Under the pieces are notes generated by a model, which made no database searches, was not told the DNA's origin, and saw only the letters and a list, made by a program, of their open reading frames with translations. The position numbers and the translations under genes are program-made. A stretch of 36,842 bases of DNA from Candidatus Heimdallarchaeota archaeon. GTDB lineage: Archaea > Asgardarchaeota > Heimdallarchaeia > Heimdallarchaeales > Heimdallarchaeaceae. Location: positions 1-36,842 of the forward strand of contig JAAFKI010000005.1 of assembly GCA_021399345.1 (NCBI GenBank), read 5' to 3'. Below, one piece after another: positions 7,849-15,221 of this stretch. Positions within the stretch are counted from its first letter, which is position 1. Every line of letters starts with the position of its first letter.

Positions 7849-9216
7849 ATGGTACTAGAAAAATTACGTTCTGAAATACTTGAAGTAGCTGATTTAGCTC
7901 TAAAGTATGCAAAAGATATGAGTATTCAAACAGCTGAAGCTTATATCATCAAGAATTCTCTGACCGAAGTTAAATATTCTAAAGGGAAAACTGAATGCCG
8001 AGATGGTATGCTTCAGGGAATTGGTATCCGTGTTGCTGAAGGTAAAAAAGTTGGTTTTGCTACATGTGCTGGATTTGCAGCTGATTCCATTAAATCGACT
8101 TTGGTTAATGCGCATAAGATTGCTAAAAACCGACCTGAAGATCCTCGATTTTCTGGTTTTATTTCTGAAAGCAAACCTGGAAAAGAAGGAATTTTAGATA
8201 CAAATATTACTGAACTTGACTCTGAAACTCTTGTTGACCATTTAGTTGGTTTAGTTAAAGAAACAGATATTGACGATCAAAGGTTAGTTGGTGCAGATAT
8301 CGAAGTGGGCACTCAATGGGGTGGTTTCGCTGTTGCAACAACTGAAGGATGTCTTGTCTCCTCTCTTAATACAGCTCATTATGGTACAGTGTACTCTGTT
8401 GCAATGGGCCAAGGAGAACGTTCAACAGCTTTTGACTTCAAAGTTGGTAGAACTATACAAGATTTAAGTGGATTAGGAACTAATGCTATTAACAAATCAT
8501 TCAAACACTTAGGTTCAAAACCTCTAGGAGAATCTCTTAAAATCCCCACAATCTGGGAACCCTTAACTGCTTCAATGCTATTAAGTACAACTTTTCAAGT
8601 AGGACTTAATGGAGGTACTGTTGTTGAAAGACAGAATCCTTTGATGCATAAATTGAATGAACAAATTGCATCCAAAGATTTCCAATTGAATGATGATGGA
8701 ACTATTCCAACAAAAATTTCTTCTGAGGCTATTGATGCTGAAGGGACAACTATAGGTAAGACTGAAATCGTAAAAGATGGTGTTCTAAAGAGCTTTCTGT
8801 TTGACAATTTCTATGGACCTATTTTCGGAACTAAAAGTACTGGAAATGCTCAAAGAAATGAACCAACACGTTATGAAAATATGCCAGCAATATCACCTAA
8901 CAAACTTGTTCTACAGCCTGGTACTAAAAACTTAAACGAACAAATTGCAGCTTATGATAAAGCTATTTTCATTGAAGGTTTTCCAATGGGTATGGGACAT
9001 TCAAATATGATTACAGGAGATTTCTCTATAACTGCAACCAATGCATATTTAGTTGAAAAAGGAGAAATTGTGCATCCTCTTAAACCAGTAAGTATCGCAG
9101 GTAACTTCTTTGAATCATTGATGAAAATTCAGCATATAGGTTCAGATCCTGTTGATTTGCCTTTTCCTTTAGAAAGTTCTACTTTGACTATAGATGGTCA
9201 CACTATAAGTGGTTAA
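7849..9216 (+). CDS. tldE: TldE/PmbA family protease subunit (copy 2)
   Basis: A 455-residue TldE partner to the preceding tldD2. The ATG at 7849 is preferred because a GGGGG stretch (7836-7840) precedes it by 8 bases, the same arrangement as in the first operon; an in-frame TTG at 7834 would overlap that site. It lacks HExxxH. Recognisable blocks are LQGIGIRVAEGKKVGFATC, STGNAQRNE and GDFSITATNAYLVEKGE. Its middle section differs more from copy 1 (TMLLSTTFQ-type stretch here, AFLGFSFIN there) than the ends do. A T-run follows the stop. Confidence 0.92.
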   Translation: MVLEKLRSEILEVADLALKYAKDMSIQTAEAYIIKNSLTEVKYSKGKTECRDGMLQGIGIRVAEGKKVGFATCAGFAADSIKSTLVNAHKIAKNRPEDPRFSGFISESKPGKEGILDTNITELDSETLVDHLVGLVKETDIDDQRLVGADIEVGTQWGGFAVATTEGCLVSSLNTAHYGTVYSVAMGQGERSTAFDFKVGRTIQDLSGLGTNAINKSFKHLGSKPLGESLKIPTIWEPLTASMLLSTTFQVGLNGGTVVERQNPLMHKLNEQIASKDFQLNDDGTIPTKISSEAIDAEGTTIGKTEIVKDGVLKSFLFDNFYGPIFGTKSTGNAQRNEPTRYENMPAISPNKLVLQPGTKNLNEQIAAYDKAIFIEGFPMGMGHSNMITGDFSITATNAYLVEKGEIVHPLKPVSIAGNFFESLMKIQHIGSDPVDLPFPLESSTLTIDGHTISG

Positions 9217-9227
9217 ATCTCCACTTC

Positions 9228-9235
9228 TTTTTTTT
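9228..9235 (+). terminator. T-run terminator after tldE copy 2
   Basis: Eight consecutive T lie 12 bases after the tldE2 stop, a plain archaeal U-tract terminator that separates the operon from the next gene at 9299. Confidence 0.45.
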
Positions 9236-9298
9236 ACTTTTGAGTAATGTTTTAATAGTGTCTCTTTTCTATATCAAGACAATAAAAGAGGTTATCTA

Positions 9299-10018
9299 AT
9301 GAAAGTGAAAACTATAGTCTTTGTGGTTATTTTATGTTTCTCTTACTCAATGCTTGCAAATGCTGAAACAACTACAGCTGATCTATTTACCGATTCTGAT
9401 ACATTACCTTCTGGATATTTTGTTCTATATACTAGAACAATTTCTCAATCCTCGACAACTGTTCGAGTTACTGTTACCGCTTCGGATAATATAGATGTAG
9501 CAATATGTGGAGGTGGAGATTTTGAAGAATGGAATGATGGTGGATCCGAACCATATTGGCATGCATATAGCTCAGATGTAACATCTACTACTATTACAGA
9601 GATATTAGATTCAGGAAGCTATGATTTTGTGATTATCAATTTCGGTTTATCAACTGTTTCCTATACAATTTCTGCTACTCAAAGTTATGATGAATCTGGA
9701 GGTACAGGACTAGAACCTGGAGACTGGATCTATTACTTAATTGGTATAGGAATTCTTGTTATTATAATTGGTACTATTGTTTTCAGAAGAAGACGAAGAC
9801 ATCAGATGCAATCTGAACCAGGATATTATCAACAGCAACAACAGTATCAAACTTATCAACCTCAAAGAACATACGAACCACAACAAACATATCAAACCGC
9901 AGAACAGCCTCCTTATGCTTTTAATCAAACTCCACAAGGTCTAAAAGTATGCCCAAATTGCGGGTTTAATGAAGTTTTAGATGCCAAGTTTTGTACATCC
10001 TGTGGTAGCAAGTTATAA
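9299..10018 (+). CDS. Secreted-domain, single-pass membrane protein with cytosolic zinc ribbon
   Basis: Not a family I recognise. The 239-residue protein has a clear signal peptide (about residues 1-23, ending in ANA), a ~120-residue Ser/Thr-rich beta-type outer domain with GGGDFEEWNDGG near residue 76, one transmembrane segment (about 143-163), a strongly basic stop-transfer stretch (RRRRRH), a Gln/Tyr/Pro-rich cytosolic linker, and a C-terminal zinc ribbon CPNCG-x9-CTSCGSKL. The zinc ribbon should face the cytoplasm. Such a layout could carry an outside signal inward, but that is inference. AGAGG precedes the ATG by about 8 bases. T-runs flank the gene, so it is probably transcribed alone. 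Confidence 0.7.
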   Translation: MKVKTIVFVVILCFSYSMLANAETTTADLFTDSDTLPSGYFVLYTRTISQSSTTVRVTVTASDNIDVAICGGGDFEEWNDGGSEPYWHAYSSDVTSTTITEILDSGSYDFVIINFGLSTVSYTISATQSYDESGGTGLEPGDWIYYLIGIGILVIIIGTIVFRRRRRHQMQSEPGYYQQQQQYQTYQPQRTYEPQQTYQTAEQPPYAFNQTPQGLKVCPNCGFNEVLDAKFCTSCGSKL

Positions 10019-10035
10019 AATTCCCAAAACTTACA

Positions 10036-10043
10036 TTTTTTTT
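10036..10043 (+). terminator. T-run terminator after the zinc-ribbon membrane protein
   Basis: Eight T lie 17 bases after the stop codon in the short gap before a convergent gene. Confidence 0.4.
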
Positions 10044-10064
10044 CTTTTCAAAATTATCTTTATT

Positions 10065-10868
10065 TTATTCATTACAGAAATCTTCTAGAAATCCAGCAGT
10101 TTGTAGAAGATCAGCTAGCTTTCTAGCAAACCTAGTAGCAGGAGCTCCATCAGTAATTATGTGATCTATTTTTAAGGCTACATTCAGGAATTCTCTGTTT
10201 TCAAGATTACCATCAATTAAACGAGGTTGTTCTGATATTCCACCAACAACTACAATTAGAGGATGATGTCCAAGATTAATTGCCCATCCACCAATGCCTT
10301 TTGCAAACATACCAAGTGGATTAAGCTGAACTGTTCCATTAAGTTTTTTCAAATAAAAAGGATTTTTACGTAATCGTCTCCAAAAAATGAGATCACGAAT
10401 AAATCGTGGTAAAGAAAAGAGCATGTCTAGTTGTTTCTTAGATATGCTAGTTAGTATATCCTCTTTGTCTGGATATTGAGCTGCTCTTATTTCGTCATGT
10501 ATTTCTTGAAGACTCTTTTCATTAGTCTTTCTAACAACTAATAAGGATGGAAAGGGTTCACCATCAATAATTTTCTCTATTGGAATCGAAATATCTACAT
10601 CCTCGAAGAAAATAATTTTTTTACCTTTTTTGGAAGAATGAACTTCTTTATTTTCACTAGCAGCAGTAGCAACACATTTTGCCACCCATGCAGTAAATGA
10701 AAGATTAACACCGTGTTGACTTTTATAACAAGCAAATATTTTTCTAGCATCAGTTATATCTAATTCCATTAAACCAGTCATATAGTATCTTTTTCGAGAG
10801 AATTGCGTAGCTTCAACTTGTAATTTACGTTTAAATGGCTTAGTTGTATAGTTGCCTATCTTATCCAT
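10065..10868 (-). CDS. Stand-alone 2-oxoacid dehydrogenase-type acyltransferase domain protein
   Basis: The 267-residue protein matches the catalytic domain of E2 acyltransferases (chloramphenicol acetyltransferase-like fold). The C-terminal KIDHIITDGAPATRF carries the catalytic His (residue 236) and the following Asp-Gly of the family motif DHxxxDG, so it may be active. It lacks the lipoyl domain and the peripheral E1/E3-binding domain that a full E2 has, and no E1 or E3 gene lies nearby. It may therefore use another acyl donor such as acyl-CoA. The ATG at 10868 is preferred; a TTG three codons upstream is possible. It ends in the short gap facing the zinc-ribbon protein gene. Confidence 0.75.
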   Translation of the reverse strand: MDKIGNYTTKPFKRKLQVEATQFSRKRYYMTGLMELDITDARKIFACYKSQHGVNLSFTAWVAKCVATAASENKEVHSSKKGKKIIFFEDVDISIPIEKIIDGEPFPSLLVVRKTNEKSLQEIHDEIRAAQYPDKEDILTSISKKQLDMLFSLPRFIRDLIFWRRLRKNPFYLKKLNGTVQLNPLGMFAKGIGGWAINLGHHPLIVVVGGISEQPRLIDGNLENREFLNVALKIDHIITDGAPATRFARKLADLLQTAGFLEDFCNE

Positions 10869-10966
10869 TTCCTTCAAAGTAAATCTTTATCACTTATTTA
10901 TTAAGTTTATTGACTAACAAAAAGCAAAAAAACGCTCTTGAATAATTTAGAGCGGAAATAAAGCAT

Positions 10967-11302
10967 TTACCACTTCTCTTCAGGTCTTCTTTCAGGGATC
11001 ATTTCGATTTCAGAATCAAAAGCATAATTAGGGTCAAAATATAAAGCACAGTAGCAACGTCCAAATTCATCTATGTCAGGCTGAGCATAATCACAAGGAC
11101 AAATAATATCTCTGTCAGATTTCATATCTTCAAAAGAATCTCTGCAAGGACAGTTGAAGTACCCTACTCTATTAAAATAGTCTTTTAATCCTTCAATAAG
11201 CATATCTAGTGTTCCGTCGTCATTTGGATGTAGAATCCAGTTTCTCTTCTGAGCAACTTGTTTTACGTATTTAGTTACGTCATCTATAGTTTTCTCTTTC
11301 AT
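10967..11302 (-). CDS. Ferredoxin:thioredoxin reductase catalytic subunit-like protein
   Basis: The 111-residue protein has the three Cys pairs of the FTR catalytic chain: CPC (C51, C53), CPC (C68, C70) and CYC (C83, C85). By the family pattern C51, C68, C70 and C83 hold the 4Fe-4S cluster and C53-C85 form the redox-active disulfide, letting one-electron ferredoxin reduce a protein disulfide. The loop between the second and third pair is a little longer than in the cyanobacterial enzyme. The start is the ATG at 11300-11302, with AGAGG 9 bases upstream; this overlaps the end of the upstream glutaredoxin gene by 23 bases, so the two are co-transcribed and the glutaredoxin is the likely electron acceptor. 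Confidence 0.9.
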   Translation of the reverse strand: MKEKTIDDVTKYVKQVAQKRNWILHPNDDGTLDMLIEGLKDYFNRVGYFNCPCRDSFEDMKSDRDIICPCDYAQPDIDEFGRCYCALYFDPNYAFDSEIEMIPERRPEEKW

Positions 11303-11627
11303 GAATATCAACCTCTTCGAGAAACAGTTCTTTCCAATTTTCTATATTAAAACCCGCGTAGAATTTATCTCCATCAACGATTAAGAAAGGATATCTAACC
11401 ATCGCATTGAAATGCTTACTGACAGCTCTTTTGAATTCTCTTTTTTCTTCAAAAGGAACCTTATCGATGTCAAGATAACTGTAAGTATAGTTGTTATCTT
11501 TCAACCACTTTTTACCCTTTTTACACCATTGACATGTACTTAAGGCCAGCATAATGATTTCATTTGCCTTTTTTTCACCTTCGACAGTTACTACTTCCCC
11601 AGGAATTTTGATATCAGTGAAACTCAT
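11280..11627 (-). CDS. Glutaredoxin-like protein
   Basis: The 115-residue thioredoxin-fold protein has a CxxC active site (C32-Q-W-C35) after the first strand, the following helix KKGKKWLKDN, and the cis-proline loop RYPFLIVDG (P80). These are the marks of a glutaredoxin/NrdH-type thiol-disulfide exchanger. The overlap with the FTR catalytic subunit gene suggests that it accepts electrons from ferredoxin through FTR rather than from glutathione or NADPH. The start is an ATG with a divergent intergenic region of about 130 bases behind it. Confidence 0.88.
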   Translation of the reverse strand: MSFTDIKIPGEVVTVEGEKKANEIIMLALSTCQWCKKGKKWLKDNNYTYSYLDIDKVPFEEKREFKRAVSKHFNAMVRYPFLIVDGDKFYAGFNIENWKELFLEEVDIHERENYR

Positions 11628-11757
11628 TGTGTTACCGAATAAACGTAATTTAGAGACATTATAAACCTATTTCTTTTTCCAAGTTTCTTTGATTTCATAA
11701 TTATGTATATTTTTGGAAGAAGTTAGTATTTTTATCTATTTGAATGAATGTTAAATC

Positions 11758-12387
11758 ATGAAAATTACTAATCCCAAAGTGGAGAAGTATATGACTGATC
11801 TTCTGAAAAATCGTGCTTCAATATACATAGAAGTAGAAGATTATGCAGCAAGTATAGATTTTCCTATAATTGAACCACTGGTTGGTGCATTGTTAAATCA
11901 ATATTCAAGATTGATACAAGCTAAAAGGATTCTTGAATTAGGTTCTGGTTTTGGTTATTCTGCTTTATGGTTTTCAGAAAAGATGGATTCTACAACTGAG
12001 ATAGTTTGTACAGATTTTATGGAAGAGAACAAACAGCTTGCTGAGAAATATTTCAAAAAAGCTGGTGTTAAAACAAAGATTGATTTTAGAATTGGAGATG
12101 CAATCAAAATTCTAGATGAAATTGAGGGGGAATTTGATATCATTTTTAATGATGTAGAAAAAGAAGATTATCCAGAAGTTTTCGAGAAAGCAATTCCTAA
12201 ACTTAGAAAAGGAGGAATATTAATCACCGATAATACCTTGTGGTATGGAAAAGTTGCTAAAAAGCGAAAGAAGGATTATCAAACGGCAGGTTCAAGAGAG
12301 TATAACAGATTAGCTTTTACAGATAAAAGAGTTCTATCAACTATTCTACCTATAAGAGATGGAATTACAGTTACTATGAAATTATGA
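11758..12387 (+). CDS. SAM-dependent O-methyltransferase (COG4122/caffeoyl-CoA OMT-like)
   Basis: A 209-residue class I methyltransferase. Motif I is RILELGSGFGYSALWF (about residues 57-72), the acidic residue that binds the SAM ribose follows at the end of the next strand (VCTDF), DIIFND lies on strand 4, and GGILITDNTLWYGKV is the strand-5 block typical of the family, including the DN pair that binds a metal in metal-dependent members. The substrate cannot be read from the sequence. A TATA-like stretch (TATTTTTA) is centred about 27 bases before the ATG and no ribosome binding site is visible, which suggests a leaderless message. Confidence 0.85.
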   Translation: MKITNPKVEKYMTDLLKNRASIYIEVEDYAASIDFPIIEPLVGALLNQYSRLIQAKRILELGSGFGYSALWFSEKMDSTTEIVCTDFMEENKQLAEKYFKKAGVKTKIDFRIGDAIKILDEIEGEFDIIFNDVEKEDYPEVFEKAIPKLRKGGILITDNTLWYGKVAKKRKKDYQTAGSREYNRLAFTDKRVLSTILPIRDGITVTMKL

Positions 12388-12405
12388 AAAAGGGTAAAAT
12401 AAAAT

Positions 12406-12413
12406 AAAAAAAA
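12406..12413 (-). terminator. T-run terminator after the DNA ligase gene
   Basis: Eight A on the + strand give eight T on the minus strand, 8-15 bases after the ligase stop codon. Confidence 0.4.
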
Positions 12414-12420
12414 GGGCAGA

Positions 12421-14328
12421 TTATTCGACATATTTTGAATAGAATTCTTCCCATCCGATCATTTTTACTCCCAGAGCCTCAGCTTGTTCTTGTCTTTTTA
12501 TTCCTGGTTTCTCTGCAAGTACCAAATAGTCTAAGGTCTTAGTAACGCCTGAACCCCAAGCTATTCCTTTTTTCTCTAATAGTTCTTTTAATTCATTTTT
12601 TGTGTATTCTTCTACTTTTCCTGTAACATATATTTTCAATGAAATCACCTGTTGTGTTTCTCTTTGATTAGTGATTTGTGAATCCTTCCTCTCAGGATAG
12701 ATAATTTTCAAACCATATTTGAACAATCTGCTGTATCTTTCAGTTTGTCTGATTCCACTATGAATAAAACTTGCTGTGATATCGGATATTCCTTCTAATT
12801 TCATCAACTCCTCCATGGAAGCTTCTTTGAGTTCATCAAGATTATTAAAGGAGTTAGCTAGTTTCTTCCCCATGGTTCTTCCCAATTTCTCTATACCCAA
12901 ACCTGCTAGAAATGTTCTAAAAGGTAGCTCTCTTGTTCCATCTATAGAAGCTAAGATTTTTGTTCCATTTCTCCCTAGCAGATTAACTAATTGGTCTTCT
13001 GTAAGAGAATAAAGATCAGAATAGTGTTTAACCAAACCTGTATCGTAGAGTTTTTCTAAGCTTCTACCACCAATTCCATCTATACCAGTTTTTCTAATCC
13101 AAGAACTAATCTCTTGTATATCTCTTCCCCGACATGAATCACCTGTACAGAGAAGATTTACTCCAGATTTCACAGTTTTAGATCCACAAGATGGACATTG
13201 ATTTGGTAGATCCACTTTCCCTGTAGAATTTTTCGCAGTAACACTGATAATTTTTGGAATTACTTCTCCAGATCTTTCAACATAAACAAAATCTCCAGGT
13301 TGAGCATCTAGGTTAATCAGGAAATCAGCATTGTGCAAAGTAGCTCGACTAATCACAGCTCCTGATACTTCCACAGGTTCCAACTCAGCAACAGGAGTTA
13401 TTACAGATGTTCTTCCAACCTGCCAAGTTATCGCATTTAATCTTGTAGATTTTCCTTTACTTTCAAATTTCAAGGCTATTTGCCATCGGGGATGATGATC
13501 TGTTGCTCCAACTTCTTCTCTATCTGAAGCTAAGTTGTATTTGAAAACAACCCCATCAATTTCAAAGTCTAGACTATCTCTTTCATTCTCTACACTTTTG
13601 AAATGTTTAGATACTTCCTCGTAATTCGGTGAATCAATAGTAAGATAATCAGAAGTTTCAAATCCCCAGGTTTTCAAGGTTGAAGCTTTTTCTTCTGTAG
13701 TTGCTTTGTCATTCCATCCCAGAAGCTCAAATGCCATGAAATTAAGTGTCCGTCCTTCCATCATGCGTGCATCTTTTTGTTTAGTAGTTCCAGCTGCGAG
13801 ATTTCTAGGGTTGCTGTATTTCTCTCCTTCAGGTAAGGAATCATTTATCCTGTTAAATTCAGAGATTCGCATATATAGCTCTCCTCGAATTTCTACTCTT
13901 TCTTCAAATGGTATAGTTTTAGGAATCGCTTGAATTTTCAGTACATTTAAGGTTACATCGTCACCTAGAGTACCTGAACCTCTAGTAGCAGCTTGAATCA
14001 GCTTAGAATCTTGGTAAATTATTTTCAAAGATAAACCATCTATTTTGTAACCCATCATTATTGGTCGATTTTCAGACCAAGAGATTATTTTATCCACAGT
14101 TTTAGCTTTTTGACATGAGAGCATAGGAGGATCATGAGTAACATTACCTCCTGAAGGAGTTCCAACAATAAACAAAACTGGATTTTCAGGATCAATATCT
14201 CTTAATCTATCTTCAAGGCTATCATATTGAGCATCAGAAATCTCTGGTTCACCATCGTAGTATTTGCGTTTGTGATAAAGAATCAAGTCTTCAAGTTGTT
14301 TCCTTTCCTCATCCACCATTTGAATCAC
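12421..14328 (-). CDS. ligA: NAD+-dependent DNA ligase (LigA type)
   Basis: A complete 635-residue bacterial-type ligase in the standard domain order. Domain Ia has YYDGEPEISDAQYDSL near residue 24, for NMN recognition. The adenylation site is K95-I-D-G. Further nucleotidyltransferase blocks include RGE at 148-150 and NPRNLAAGTTKQKD near 173. The OB fold is followed by the zinc finger C378, C381, C394, C399, then helix-hairpin-helix repeats (about 410-525) and a BRCT domain (563-635). It seals nicks using NAD+. Most archaea rely on ATP-dependent ligases, so this gene was probably acquired from bacteria. The start is GTG at 14328 or ATG at 14319; both have only a weak GAGAG upstream. Confidence 0.95.
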   Translation of the reverse strand: MIQMVDEERKQLEDLILYHKRKYYDGEPEISDAQYDSLEDRLRDIDPENPVLFIVGTPSGGNVTHDPPMLSCQKAKTVDKIISWSENRPIMMGYKIDGLSLKIIYQDSKLIQAATRGSGTLGDDVTLNVLKIQAIPKTIPFEERVEIRGELYMRISEFNRINDSLPEGEKYSNPRNLAAGTTKQKDARMMEGRTLNFMAFELLGWNDKATTEEKASTLKTWGFETSDYLTIDSPNYEEVSKHFKSVENERDSLDFEIDGVVFKYNLASDREEVGATDHHPRWQIALKFESKGKSTRLNAITWQVGRTSVITPVAELEPVEVSGAVISRATLHNADFLINLDAQPGDFVYVERSGEVIPKIISVTAKNSTGKVDLPNQCPSCGSKTVKSGVNLLCTGDSCRGRDIQEISSWIRKTGIDGIGGRSLEKLYDTGLVKHYSDLYSLTEDQLVNLLGRNGTKILASIDGTRELPFRTFLAGLGIEKLGRTMGKKLANSFNNLDELKEASMEELMKLEGISDITASFIHSGIRQTERYSRLFKYGLKIIYPERKDSQITNQRETQQVISLKIYVTGKVEEYTKNELKELLEKKGIAWGSGVTKTLDYLVLAEKPGIKRQEQAEALGVKMIGWEEFYSKYVE

Positions 14329-14537
14329 TAATCTCTCAAATTTTGATTTAACATCTTAAATACTTGTTGGGGGGGCTTATCTGAAACTAAAAAAAGTAAA
14401 TTAATTTAATAATATTTGAAAAACTATAGATCTATCTTCAAAGAAAAGTGCTATTTTATCACTCAAAATATTAGACTTAGTTCGGCTTTTAATTTTTGCA
14501 TGTTCCTTCAAAGAAAATAGTTTCGAATTTCTGAAAC

Positions 14538-15158
14538 TTAACCACTATTATAATCAGATTTTAGCAGTTTTTTTGAAACTTCTTTCAATTTTTTATCATA
14601 ATATTTTGAAGAAATTTCTGTTTTAGTAACCCTGGCATATTTCATTAGCACACCTATGTTTAGTAATAAAGAAAAATCACTATCAGCTGTTTGATGTAAT
14701 AAATCTAAAGATTTTTTGAAACTATTATTAACGAACTTGCTTTTCAAGTCATCTCTAAGCTGCTTATGGATTGATACAGTTGTTCTTTTTTGAAAATACT
14801 CTATAATTACACTTAGAGCAACCATCAGATTGAAATTTTTATCTTGTTTCTGAACATCTTCTAAATTGTTCATTTTATTTTCATATCTCTCAAAAATCTC
14901 TTTTGCACGAATATTGAATTTTGAGGCAAGTTGGGCGATGAATTCCTCATCTTCACCTCTATCATAAGGGCCAATATTTTCTCTGACGATTGTTATTAGC
15001 TTATCTATAACAATCCCGCTATTTTTAATCTTAATTTTCTTAGATGCTCTTCTATCTACAATAAAGTGAGGTTCCTCAAAAAATTGTTGGGACATAATGT
15101 AATTAACAGTATCATAATATTGCCAATCTTTGTTAGCTCCCCCATTTTGATTCCCCAT
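14538..15158 (-). CDS. Unknown protein next to a DNA methyltransferase
   Basis: I do not recognise this 206-residue protein. It is charged, mostly helical and without membrane segments or cysteine motifs. It lies 63 bases downstream of the adenine methyltransferase gene on the same strand and has a strong ribosome binding site (AAGGGGC, about 6 bases before the ATG). That position is where a cognate restriction endonuclease often sits, but no PD-(D/E)xK, HNH or GIY-YIG motif is evident, so the link is inference only. Confidence 0.6.
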   Translation of the reverse strand: MGNQNGGANKDWQYYDTVNYIMSQQFFEEPHFIVDRRASKKIKIKNSGIVIDKLITIVRENIGPYDRGEDEEFIAQLASKFNIRAKEIFERYENKMNNLEDVQKQDKNFNLMVALSVIIEYFQKRTTVSIHKQLRDDLKSKFVNNSFKKSLDLLHQTADSDFSLLLNIGVLMKYARVTKTEISSKYYDKKLKEVSKKLLKSDYNSG

Positions 15159-15221
15159 ACTTGCCCCTTATAATGAGAATCTTCCCCTTTAAAAACTTTA
15201 GTCTGACTTGAAATAAGGTAA

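Noticed and set aside
14366..14372. G7 run before the ligase gene, and the G6 run near 16875, considered as phase-variation tracts
   Set aside because: Both are outside coding sequence and show no link to a promoter element, so there is no basis for a switching role.
14440..14516. Two copies of TTCAAAGAAAA considered as a repeat element
   Set aside because: Short A-rich match expected by chance in AT-rich DNA; no further copies or symmetry.
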